7,169 nucleotides of DNA, taken from contig JAEZAV010000148.1 in the NCBI GenBank assembly GCA_023430285.1, forward strand, positions 1 through 7,169, in the 5' to 3' direction. Positions 1 through 5,803 of this stretch are shown here, in pieces. The notes under the pieces are model-generated. The model did not search any database. It was not told where the DNA came from and worked only from the letters and a program-made list of their open reading frames with translations. This DNA comes from Methanobacteriota archaeon. Its GTDB lineage: Archaea; Methanobacteriota; Methanobacteria; Methanobacteriales; Methanobacteriaceae. Numbering within the stretch: position 1 is the stretch's first letter; each line of letters starts with the position of its first letter. The translations under genes were made by a program, and so were the position numbers.

Positions 1-102
1 TGTTGAACCATTTTCAAGTTTGGAAACTGCTATGCCTATGTCGTCTGCATTTTCAATCATGTAGTCTACTGTTTTTTTTGCTTCGAGATTGACGCTTACC
101 AT
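1..102 (-). CDS. mch: Methenyl-tetrahydromethanopterin cyclohydrolase, N-terminal 34 residues (partial)
   Basis: The reverse strand from the ATG at 102 reads MVSVNLEAKK and continues open to the window edge, ending in LENGST. From memory, this MVSVN...A...V..MIE...LENG pattern is the N-terminus of archaeal Mch. The cytoplasmic enzyme reversibly hydrolyses methenyl-tetrahydromethanopterin to the formyl form, an early step of CO2 reduction to methane. An AGGTGA ribosome site at 107-112, 4 nt upstream, fixes the start. Only about a tenth of the usual roughly 320 residues is visible, so active-site residues cannot be checked. The gene lies 177 nt downstream of the thymidylate synthase gene in the same direction, behind what looks like a separate promoter region. 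As I recall, mch also neighbours the thyA-metE cluster in Methanothermobacter. Confidence 0.85.
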   Translation of the reverse strand, partial: MVSVNLEAKKTVDYMIENADDIGIAVSKLENGST

Positions 103-279
103 TATTTCACCTTTTAAGATTAAATTATAAATTAAAATTACTTGGAATGTTGTATGTGTTTAAACTTACGATTTCAATTTTTAACTGTACACAGTAAAAT
201 AGATTTAGTTTTGTTGGGTCCCAAAAAATTCAATTTCAATCAAAATTTATTATTAAAAAATAAGGAAATATGAAATTAG
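103..279 (-). promoter_or_regulatory. AT-rich mch leader/promoter region with inverted repeats
   Basis: This 177-nt spacer separates the thymidylate synthase stop from mch. Reading toward mch, it holds a T-tract (255-260), an odd palindrome TTGGGTCCCAA (214-224), an inverted repeat ACTGT-AC-ACAGT (184-195) flanked by T and A runs, and a TATA-like AGTTTAAACA around 154-163. That last element would place transcription start near 134, leaving a leader of about 30 nt. TTTATAAT at 123-130 fits the TATA consensus better but lies too close to the start codon to leave room for the ribosome site. I infer that mch has its own promoter here; the exact TATA box is uncertain. Confidence 0.45.
255..260 (-). 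terminator. T-tract terminator of the thymidylate synthase operon
   Basis: On the minus strand a run of six T (within TTATTTTTTAATA) begins 20 nt after the thymidylate synthase stop codon, with further T-rich stretches at 225-230. Archaeal RNA polymerase commonly stops at such U-tracts without a hairpin. No stem precedes it, so this rests on position and base composition only. Confidence 0.45.
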
Positions 280-897
280 TTAAATAGATTCTGCTTCTTT
301 GAAGTTAACCTCGTATATGTGGGCACTTATTGAATGTATGGTCAAAGTTCCGAGTTTGGATCCTGTTTCCTCTGCTACATACTTGGCCAGGTTTGAGAGT
401 CCCACTGCATTGGGGAACCATGCACCGTAAATGTCATGTGATCTCCAAAGTCCTGTTGTGTGAAGTTCACCGTCCCTTATTTTAAAGTCCACAAGCATCA
501 TGCATGGAACTTCATCGTTTTTGGTGTCGACTAGAGGGTCCCATGTTATTGATATTGCCCTTCTAGATTCTTTAAAATTGTTGAGACGCATTATTGCTTC
601 TTGTATCTGGTCGATTCCTCCAAAATGTGCTCTGAGCCTGTTTCCATAGGTGTATACAAAACCCTGTTTATCACCACTTAAGAACTGTTCAGAGTACTTG
701 TCCAGTTTTTCACCTGTCCAGAAGTAACCTTCAGGTGATTCTGTGTTGGATGGATCAGTTACGTTTACAATTGTATTCAATATTTCCTTGGTAACAGAAC
801 CCCTTTCATCCTTTAGTTCTACACCCTTCGATACTATTTTCTTTACTAATGTTTCCCATCCTTTTTTTATGGTTGGAACCTTGATCATCACAGCCAT
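280..897 (-). CDS. thyA: Thymidylate synthase, methanogen type
   Basis: This 205-aa protein should methylate dUMP to dTMP in the cytoplasm with a methylene-pterin donor. Visible ThyA landmarks in order are YGNR at 84-87, the phosphate-binding SRR at 111-113, the catalytic cysteine in VPCM (C132), R152-S153-D155 of the RSxD motif, N163 in WFPN, and the nucleotide-binding H193 and Y195 of HIY. These match the bacterial positions R166/S167/D169/N177/H207/Y209. The protein is shorter than bacterial ThyA (about 264 aa), as is usual for the methanogen branch. The ATG at 897 has AAGGAG at 906-911 with 8-nt spacing and overlaps the methionine synthase 3' end by 10 nt. A second ATG at 888 forms a TGATG junction with that stop but lacks a well-placed ribosome site. 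It is the last gene of the four-gene unit. Whether the donor is a methanopterin or folate derivative cannot be read from the sequence. Confidence 0.93.
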   Translation of the reverse strand: MAVMIKVPTIKKGWETLVKKIVSKGVELKDERGSVTKEILNTIVNVTDPSNTESPEGYFWTGEKLDKYSEQFLSGDKQGFVYTYGNRLRAHFGGIDQIQEAIMRLNNFKESRRAISITWDPLVDTKNDEVPCMMLVDFKIRDGELHTTGLWRSHDIYGAWFPNAVGLSNLAKYVAEETGSKLGTLTIHSISAHIYEVNFKEAESI

Positions 898-1862
898 GAC
901 ACTGTCTCCTTCATTTTTTTAAGTTTAAGTTGGGCTATTTCCCTTGAAAGCATTCTCATTCCGCAGTCTGGATCGATCATCATGTTTTCTTTCCCGACTA
1001 TGTCTATACCCTTCTTCACAAGATTTGAAACCTGCTCAACAGTTTCCACAACTTCGGTTTTGGTGTCTAAACATCCAAAACCTATTTTTTTAGAGCCCCT
1101 GTACTCTGTTTTTAGAGCTTCGATGTTTGAATCAACACCAGCAAATTCGCAGTCAATGATTTCAACAGGAAATTTAAGAATGTCACCAAGCACTTCTCCC
1201 ACATCACCACAAACATGCATGGACACAGGCACCTTCAGATCAGTGCTGATAATTTTTATGGCTTCCTTTGCAACCTTAAGATCAGCGACTCCTGTTGATA
1301 AGAATGGTTCGTCTATTTGGATCATTCCTGCACCGGCAGATTCCAGTTCCTTGGCCTCCTTTTTAAGGGCTTGTGCCATGTCCATTATTATTTTGGATTT
1401 GTTATCCTTCTTATAGAAATCAAGCACTCTGCTTGAGAGAACCAGGGTTGTGGGGCCCGTTACAATTCCTTTAACACCTTTGTAGGAATTGTTCAGATTG
1501 TTTCCATCCATTAAGGGGTCATTGTTTTTGAAATCTTCAGAGATATTTTCAGCAGTTTTTATGGCAAGCTTCATATCCGCCGCACCTATGGATCCATTCA
1601 ATGCCCTGATCTTTCCGTTGATCCCTGGAACATCGTCTTCAACTGTCATTCCAGGAAGTTTTTTGGCGAATATTTCTACCATATCACCCCTTACCTGCCC
1701 ATCAGACACGATGTCCACACCAGCCAGTACCTGATCCTTCACTGCCATTTCAAGGGATGGTTTGAAGTCATCGTAACTTCCAAATAGCCTTGAAATTTTG
1801 GTGCCGAAGGTTTCTTTTTGGGTTTCAACCACAGGGTAACTGCCTACAACTGTTGTTAACAT
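888..1862 (-). CDS. Short methionine synthase, methanogen type (MetE C-terminal domain only; MesA class)
   Basis: This 324-aa TIM-barrel protein corresponds to the catalytic C-terminal half of cobalamin-independent MetE and lacks the N-terminal folate-associated half. It should transfer a methyl group to homocysteine using zinc. The zinc ligands are visible as H216 and C218 in MHVCGD, E239 in DCEF and C300 in DPDCGMR; their spacing closely matches full-length MetE. GSYP at 7-10 and IDEP at 183-186 are further family motifs. As I recall, the Methanothermobacter homologue (annotated metE) uses methylcobalamin in vitro, and a corrinoid protein such as MtrA has been proposed as the natural donor of this class, later named MesA. 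AGGAT at 1872-1876 lies 9 nt before the ATG. The gene follows DUF1894 by 37 nt and overlaps thyA by 10 nt, so the unit makes both methionine and dTMP. Other annotations may name it metE. Confidence 0.9.
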   Translation of the reverse strand: MLTTVVGSYPVVETQKETFGTKISRLFGSYDDFKPSLEMAVKDQVLAGVDIVSDGQVRGDMVEIFAKKLPGMTVEDDVPGINGKIRALNGSIGAADMKLAIKTAENISEDFKNNDPLMDGNNLNNSYKGVKGIVTGPTTLVLSSRVLDFYKKDNKSKIIMDMAQALKKEAKELESAGAGMIQIDEPFLSTGVADLKVAKEAIKIISTDLKVPVSMHVCGDVGEVLGDILKFPVEIIDCEFAGVDSNIEALKTEYRGSKKIGFGCLDTKTEVVETVEQVSNLVKKGIDIVGKENMMIDPDCGMRMLSREIAQLKLKKMKETVSWL

Positions 1863-1899
1863 ATTCTTTTTATCCTGATACTTCTATTTCATCTATAAA

Positions 1900-2208
1900 T
1901 TAATCCTTGATTGCTGAGGATTTGATCTTGTCTATTTCATCCTTCTCAAGTGGAAGTTCAACCACCGCAGTTCCATGACAGGGTTTGGTGTACGGAAGTG
2001 TAACCTTAGATTCATCATCATTTATCCCGATGGGTATTGGAGGTATTCCAATTATTCTAGCCCCTAAAATCTTTTCACCAGCATTCACATACACCTTTTT
2101 GGGTGAATGTTTTTCAATCACCTTTTTAGCCTCTTTAAATCCTGTGTTTTTAACGAGAATTTTGTAGTCTTCAGATTGTTGCAGGTGCTGTTCTAAACAG
2201 AAAGACAT
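1900..2208 (-). CDS. DUF1894-family methanogen protein, function unknown
   Basis: This 102-aa soluble protein has no signal peptide or membrane segment. It starts MSFCLEQ, has a helix-prone stretch at about 24-35, a glycine/proline-rich segment IIGIPPIPIG at 52-61, and a conserved-looking KPCHGT at 75-80 (C77, H78). I recall this as the DUF1894 family, found in methanogens next to metE and DUF1890; family assignment is from memory. GGAGG at 2215-2219 is 6 nt before the ATG, and the DUF1890 stop lies 1 nt upstream, so the two are almost certainly co-translated. It is followed 37 nt later by the methionine synthase. Cys-His near the C-terminus could bind metal or carry redox or transfer chemistry, but this is only suggestive. 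No function is assigned. Confidence 0.8.
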   Translation of the reverse strand: MSFCLEQHLQQSEDYKILVKNTGFKEAKKVIEKHSPKKVYVNAGEKILGARIIGIPPIPIGINDDESKVTLPYTKPCHGTAVVELPLEKDEIDKIKSSAIKD

Positions 2209-2209
2209 G

Positions 2210-2671
2210 TTAATCCTCCAGTGATTTTATGTAACGGTCAACTTTAACCCTTAATGGTGTTGGATTGTGGTAAGCCCTTGCTGAAACTATTTCTGAATCT
2301 GTGCTATCCTGAACATCTTTTATAAACTTTTCAAGCAGGTCAATATCCTTCTCAAATACCAGGGCAACAGATTTTGTGTTTAAAATATGGTAGAATGTAA
2401 CGAAGTAGGCTGCTGCCGCATCTTTGTGAACAAAACCAAACAACAGGTCGTACTCCTTTTCCTCCAAGTTTTCAAGACAAGATTCTATATCTACCTTGTT
2501 CGTTACGTAGAAACCTTCTGGATCTGAAACTTCCAGCAGCTTCATTGCAGATGGTGTGCTGGCCACAGTGACTTCGTACCCTATTTCTTTGAGTTTGTAA
2601 GTAGTATAAACTGCCAGAGGGGTTTGTGAAGGTGCTTCAGGACATCCTAAAAGTATTAAAGCTTTTTTCAT
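2210..2671 (-). CDS. DUF1890-family methanogen protein, function unknown
   Basis: This 153-aa cytoplasmic protein looks like an alternating alpha/beta fold: strand ALILLGC (4-10), helix, strand YEVTVAS (32-38), then YDLLFGFVHKD (74-84), an Ala-rich helix with AAAAYF and YHIL (85-97), and strand SVALVF (101-106). The GCPEAPSQTP loop after strand 1 (9-18) and H82/H95 are candidates for a ligand or active site. I recognise it as DUF1890, whose Methanothermobacter member MTH777 has, as I recall, a structural-genomics structure but no assigned function. GGAGG at 2678-2682 with 6-nt spacing supports the ATG. It is the first gene of the unit leading through DUF1894 to methionine synthase and thymidylate synthase, and follows a TATA-like element and inverted repeat at 2753-2794. 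Confidence 0.82.
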   Translation of the reverse strand: MKKALILLGCPEAPSQTPLAVYTTYKLKEIGYEVTVASTPSAMKLLEVSDPEGFYVTNKVDIESCLENLEEKEYDLLFGFVHKDAAAAYFVTFYHILNTKSVALVFEKDIDLLEKFIKDVQDSTDSEIVSARAYHNPTPLRVKVDRYIKSLED

Positions 2672-2752
2672 AGAATTCCTCCATTTATAATGATAAATAT
2701 TTCTTTAAAATTCTGCCCACTTAACTCTGGAGTTTTTCAGGCGAAATTGTAA

Positions 2753-2794
2753 AGATTAGCTTAGTCGATGATCTAATCTATATATTATATTTTA
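2753..2794 (-). promoter_or_regulatory. Putative promoter and operator of the DUF1890-DUF1894-methionine synthase-thyA operon
   Basis: On the minus strand a TATA-like run AAAATATAATATATAG lies at about 2779-2794. Immediately downstream is a perfect 7-bp inverted repeat, AGATTAG at 2753-2759 and CTAATCT at 2773-2779, separated by 13 nt. With the usual TATA-to-start distance, transcription would begin near 2760, so the repeat spans the area between TATA and start, the classic site for archaeal repressors. The leader would be about 90 nt. Promoter by inference; operator role is weaker. Confidence 0.5.
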
Positions 2795-2811
2795 ATAAGT
2801 TTATGACTTTT

Positions 2812-3300
2812 TCACAGGGATTTGATAAATATAATTTTGTCTTGATCAGGCCCATCATAATCTTTATAAACATTTAAACCCTCTGATTCAAATGTTTCAG
2901 GGGATTTATACGATTTAAAACCCATTTTAAGATAGAAGTTAATGGATATTTTGTTATGTGGCTTGGTTACTAATTTAATCTTTTTACAGCCCTTTTTTGA
3001 TACTGTTTCTGCAAATCGGTTCATGATAGTTTTTCCAATTCCCCCACCCCTCAGCTTGGAATCTAAACATAGAAGATGGATGTAACTCTCTTCTGGATCG
3101 TCTTGTGAAATAAATCCCAGTAGAAAACCTAGAATTTTTTGGTTGGAATTGTCTTCAACCACGAATGATGTTTCTGTAAAATGTCTTGTGAATAAATGGT
3201 AAACAGCGTTTGGCATGGTTGACATATGCCCACAGTTCTCAGCTAATCTTGCAATTCCCATAAAATCATCTGCAACAACGTTTCTAATATCTAAATCCAT
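2812..3300 (-). CDS. GNAT-family N-acetyltransferase
   Basis: This 162-aa protein carries the GNAT fold: an N-terminal strand DLDIRNV, a central strand KILGFLLGF at 55-63, strand SYIHLLCLD at 72-80, the acetyl-CoA pyrophosphate loop R84-G85-G86-G87-I88-G89-K90, and motif B NFYLKMGF at 121-128 with Y123 as likely general acid. It transfers an acetyl group from acetyl-CoA to an unknown amine; protein N-termini, small amines and antibiotics cannot be distinguished. I chose the ATG at 3300 because GGAGG at 3307-3311 lies 6 nt upstream. An ATG at 3372 would add 24 residues, but they cross the promoter region between this gene and the tRNA and have no GNAT character. It is a stand-alone gene, divergent from tRNA-Ala. 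The alanine tRNA neighbour does not itself suggest a substrate. Confidence 0.85.
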   Translation of the reverse strand: MDLDIRNVVADDFMGIARLAENCGHMSTMPNAVYHLFTRHFTETSFVVEDNSNQKILGFLLGFISQDDPEESYIHLLCLDSKLRGGGIGKTIMNRFAETVSKKGCKKIKLVTKPHNKISINFYLKMGFKSYKSPETFESEGLNVYKDYDGPDQDKIIFIKSL

Positions 3301-3306
3301 GATCTT

Positions 3307-3311
3307 CCTCC
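3307..3311 (-). promoter_or_regulatory. Ribosome binding site that fixes the GNAT start
   Basis: Minus-strand GGAGG with 6-nt spacing to the ATG at 3300. This is the same motif and distance as for the DUF1890 and DUF1894 genes, and it argues against the in-frame ATG 72 nt further upstream. Confidence 0.75.
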
Positions 3312-3343
3312 AGGGTTTTGGAATTATTTTTGAAAATTCAGTA

Positions 3344-3355
3344 ACTTTAAATAGC
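3344..3355. promoter_or_regulatory. Symmetric TATA element, possibly a shared divergent promoter
   Basis: CTTTAAATAG contains the self-complementary core TTTAAA. On the plus strand TTTAAATAG (3346-3354) sits 23-31 nt before the tRNA-Ala 5' end, exactly where an archaeal TATA box is expected. On the minus strand the same bases read CTATTTAAAG and would start the GNAT mRNA near 3324, leaving a leader of about 24 nt that includes its ribosome site. The tRNA promoter is well supported by spacing; use in both directions is inference. Confidence 0.55.
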
Positions 3356-3376
3356 ACAACGTCAAAGTTCATATGC

Positions 3377-3505
<129 letters not shown>

Positions 3506-3510
3506 GATTT

Positions 3511-3549
3511 AAAAAAAAATAATACAGTAAAATATGTGTTTTTTACTGT
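3511..3549 (-). terminator. Stem-loop plus T9 terminator of hypAB
   Basis: On the minus strand ACAGTAAAA (3541-3549) and TTTTACTGT (3524-3532) form a perfect 9-bp stem with an 8-nt loop, followed after 4 nt by nine T (3511-3519). The stem includes the hypB stop codon. It has the shape of a bacterial intrinsic terminator although the stem is AT-rich. Archaea generally need only the T-tract, so the T9 run is the more certain part. Confidence 0.6.
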
Positions 3550-4196
3550 TTCATGAAAGCTTCAATGGAACTTATTATTTCATCGAGGCCTTGACCAGTT
3601 TTTAGGCTGCTTTTAATTACCTTCACATCAGGGTTTAATATTTTAACATCTGCAACCATTTTATCCTGATCTGCTCCAACAGCATCTGCTATATCAACCT
3701 TGTTGATGACTACCAGATCTGCATTTTTGAATATTAGGGGATGTTTTTCAACTGTGTCATCACCTTCACTGACACTTATCACAACCATCCTGATGTGGGA
3801 ACCCAGATCAAAATCAACTGGACATATCAGGTTTCCAACATTTTCAATGAATAGAAGATCTATGGATTCTAGGGGAAGATCTCCAAATGCATGTTTCACA
3901 AGGTGGGCATCTAAATGACACTCCTTTCCAGTGTTTAAACCCACAACTGGAATATCGTACTGCTCAAATCTTCCAGCATCGTACTTACTTATGACATCCC
4001 CTGCAATGACCCCTATGTTGTGGTCCATTTTTTGTATGAGGGTTTCAATAAGTGATGTTTTACCAGATCCTATTGCACCTAAAACATCCACAGAAAATAC
4101 ATCTGCATCATCCAGGATCTTCTGATTTTTTCCTGCTAACTTACTGTTTGCAACCATGATGTCATGTTGAATTTCTACCTCTGCAATTTTATGCAT
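3543..4196 (-). CDS. hypB: Hydrogenase nickel-incorporation GTPase HypB
   Basis: This 217-aa SIMIBI-class GTPase works with HypA to insert nickel into the large subunit of [NiFe]-hydrogenases in the cytoplasm. Visible are the Walker A loop GAIGSGKT (40-47), the metal-site C93-H94 plus H98 in KECHLDAH, ENVGN (118-122), the second metal cysteine C125 in LICP, and NKVD (165-168) for guanine specificity. The metal residues match those I recall for the dimer-interface zinc site of Methanocaldococcus HypB. The N-terminus lacks the histidine-rich or CXXCGC nickel-binding segment of some bacterial HypB, as expected in archaea. I prefer the ATG at 4196: GGGAG at 4203-4207 is 6 nt away and homologues begin MH. 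An ATG at 4202 would add two residues and abut that ribosome site. It overlaps the hypA end by 8 nt. Confidence 0.95.
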   Translation of the reverse strand: MHKIAEVEIQHDIMVANSKLAGKNQKILDDADVFSVDVLGAIGSGKTSLIETLIQKMDHNIGVIAGDVISKYDAGRFEQYDIPVVGLNTGKECHLDAHLVKHAFGDLPLESIDLLFIENVGNLICPVDFDLGSHIRMVVISVSEGDDTVEKHPLIFKNADLVVINKVDIADAVGADQDKMVADVKILNPDVKVIKSSLKTGQGLDEIISSIEAFMKQ

Positions 4197-4575
4197 CTTC
4201 ATCTCCCTCTTCCTTTTCTATTTTGATATTTTTAACGTTACATTCCCTTCCTGCGGTTATTTCGACGTTCCTTTCTCCGCACTCGGGACATTCAACTATT
4301 GCCAAGTAATGATCTGAATCATCCATGTCAGCAGCACCTGTGTATTCACATACGTTACAGTTGATCTCAACTGGTACTTCCACTATGTTGATTTCTGCCC
4401 CTTCAAGCAGGGTGTTTTCAACAAGGACATCCAGAAGGAATTTTAGCTGTTCTGGGTTGAGCATTGTGAGTTTACCAATTTCTATGGTAACATCAAGTAC
4501 TTCTGTAGCATCATTCTTCTCAGCTACATCCAAAACTGTTTTTACCATGGCATCAGCCATTGAAAGTTCGTGCAT
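4189..4575 (-). CDS. hypA: Hydrogenase nickel-insertion protein HypA
   Basis: This 128-aa metallochaperone delivers nickel, with HypB, to [NiFe]-hydrogenase precursors. The N-terminal MHE provides the nickel ligand H2. The zinc domain has C73-x2-C76 (CNVC) and C96-x2-C99 (CPEC), and the C-terminus has the family pattern GRECNVKNIKIE (109-120) followed by an acidic tail. Length is close to the usual 110-140 residues. AGGTG at 4581-4585 lies 5-6 nt before the ATG at 4575. It is the first gene of a two-gene operon whose stop lies inside the hypB start region, so translation is likely coupled. No hydrogenase structural gene is visible in the window. Such a pair would serve the several [NiFe]-hydrogenases expected in a hydrogenotrophic methanogen. 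Confidence 0.95.
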   Translation of the reverse strand: MHELSMADAMVKTVLDVAEKNDATEVLDVTIEIGKLTMLNPEQLKFLLDVLVENTLLEGAEINIVEVPVEINCNVCEYTGAADMDDSDHYLAIVECPECGERNVEITAGRECNVKNIKIEKEEGDEDA

Positions 4576-4773
<198 letters not shown>

Positions 4774-4779
4774 AGGTGG
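4774..4779 (+). promoter_or_regulatory. Ribosome binding site supporting a TTG start for prs
   Basis: AGGTGG lies 5 nt before TTG at 4785. The in-frame GTG at 4776 falls inside this site and has no other good site upstream, so translation from the TTG is more likely. hypA uses the same AGGTGG motif at similar spacing. Confidence 0.65.
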
Positions 4780-4784
4780 TTTTT

Positions 4785-5651
4785 TTGTTAATAGGAGGAT
4801 CTGCATCTCAAAAATTGGCTGCTAAAGTAGCGAGGGAATTGGACCAAAAATTAAACCCCGTTGAAACTAGAAGATTTCCCGATGGGGAACGATACATAAG
4901 GATAAAGGGAGAAGTCCAAGATGAAGCTGTGGTTATTCAATCCACGGGCCATCCTCAAGATGCAAATTTAATGGAATTATTTTTAATGCTCAAAAATCTT
5001 AAGAGTCTTGGTGTTGAAAGAATTAGAGTTGTTATACCCTACTTCGGATATGGCAGACAGGAAAGAAGATTTAAAAGTGGGGAAGCAGTATCTGCAGTTA
5101 TAGTTTCAGAACTGCTTGAAGCTGCAGGTGCTTCAGAGATATACTCCATAAACTTCCATGAAAAAAATATAAAGGAGTTCTTCAACATACCAGTGCATGA
5201 AATATCTGCAATGCCACTCATAGCTAACTACATAGATAAAACCATGAACAACCCCCTAATACTGGGACCGGATAAAGGTGCTTTGGGATTTGCAGAGGAA
5301 ATAGCTGAAATTCTTGACTGTGAATGTGATCATCTTGAGAAGGTCAGGATCTCACCGGAACATGTTGAAACCAAACCAAAACATATTGATGTGGATGGAA
5401 GGGAAGTTGTTATAATCGACGACATCATCAGTACAGGTGGTACAATAGTGAATGCAACCAAGATATTGAAGGATCTTGGAGCTAAAAAGGTTGTTGTTGG
5501 ATGTGTACACCCAGTACTAGTGGAAGATGCTCTACTAAAAATATTTGCAGCAGGAGTCGATGATGTGTTTTCAACAGACACCCTCAGATCAGATGTGAGC
5601 AACATTTCTGTTGCGCCGTTGGTTGCAGCATGCCTTAAGAAGTTCGAATGA
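4785..5651 (+). CDS. prs: Ribose-phosphate pyrophosphokinase (PRPP synthetase)
   Basis: This 288-aa cytoplasmic enzyme makes 5-phosphoribosyl-1-pyrophosphate from ribose 5-phosphate and ATP, for nucleotide, histidine and cofactor synthesis. Landmarks in order, numbered from the TTG start: RFPDGE (30-35), the flexible PYFGYGRQERRF segment (85-96) for ATP binding, NFHEKNI (123-129) matching the DLH region, GPDKGAL (161-167), the catalytic K186/R188 region, and the PRPP loop VVIIDDIISTGGT (208-220). Length is that of the shorter archaeal enzymes (about 285-290 aa) rather than bacterial ones (about 315). I chose TTG at 4785 because AGGTGG lies 5 nt upstream and the product would begin MLIGGSASQ, as in relatives; GTG at 4776 would add three residues. 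The gene stands alone, divergent from hypA and convergent with the 5804-6385 gene. Confidence 0.94.
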   Translation: MLIGGSASQKLAAKVARELDQKLNPVETRRFPDGERYIRIKGEVQDEAVVIQSTGHPQDANLMELFLMLKNLKSLGVERIRVVIPYFGYGRQERRFKSGEAVSAVIVSELLEAAGASEIYSINFHEKNIKEFFNIPVHEISAMPLIANYIDKTMNNPLILGPDKGALGFAEEIAEILDCECDHLEKVRISPEHVETKPKHIDVDGREVVIIDDIISTGGTIVNATKILKDLGAKKVVVGCVHPVLVEDALLKIFAAGVDDVFSTDTLRSDVSNISVAPLVAACLKKFE

Positions 5652-5679
5652 AAACTTTCTAACGGTACATCACTTTCTC

Positions 5680-5686
5680 TTTTTTT
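5680..5686 (+). terminator. prs T-tract terminator
   Basis: Seven consecutive T lie about 30 nt after the prs stop, inside TTTCTCTTTTTTT. This is an expected archaeal U-tract stop signal. No hairpin precedes it. Confidence 0.5.
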
Positions 5687-5760
5687 AAAAAATCACTGGA
5701 TCCTTAAAATCAAAAAATTAATTCTAGAAATATTTCGTTAGTGATTCAGAAATTTTAAGC

Positions 5761-5791
5761 AAAATAAAAAATAAAAAGAATACCCAAAAAA
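5761..5791 (-). terminator. T-rich terminator of the 5804-6385 gene
   Basis: On the minus strand TTTTTT (5786-5791) begins 13 nt after the stop, followed by an almost pure T stretch with two A interruptions (5761-5777). Together with the prs T-tract it separates two convergent genes in the 152-nt spacer 5652-5803, which holds no other feature I can see. Confidence 0.5.
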
Positions 5792-5803
5792 TATTTTGTT
5801 TTT

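Noticed and set aside
72..79. T8/A8 run within mch as a programmed slippage site
   Set aside because: It simply encodes Lys-Lys-Thr in a frame that matches the family; no alternative-frame product is evident.
982..1416. Open frame of 144 codons on the plus strand inside the methionine synthase gene
   Set aside because: It is antisense to a gene with intact zinc ligands and family motifs, and its translation is Ser/Thr/Phe-rich without domain features.
2812..3300. Diaminobutyrate acetyltransferase (EctA) identity for the GNAT protein
   Set aside because: The order of motifs around TSFVVED and GFISQDDPE is reminiscent, but the core strand differs (HLLCLD instead of WQVAV) and there are no ectB/ectC neighbours.
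3301..3372. 24-residue N-terminal extension of the acetyltransferase from the ATG at 3372
   Set aside because: It crosses the tRNA promoter and lacks a ribosome site, while the ATG at 3300 has a strong one at ideal spacing.
4794..4798. GGAGG inside the start of prs as a ribosome site for a later start
   Set aside because: It encodes the Gly-Gly of the first conserved strand-loop (IGGSASQ), which relatives retain, and no usable ATG/GTG/TTG follows at suitable spacing.
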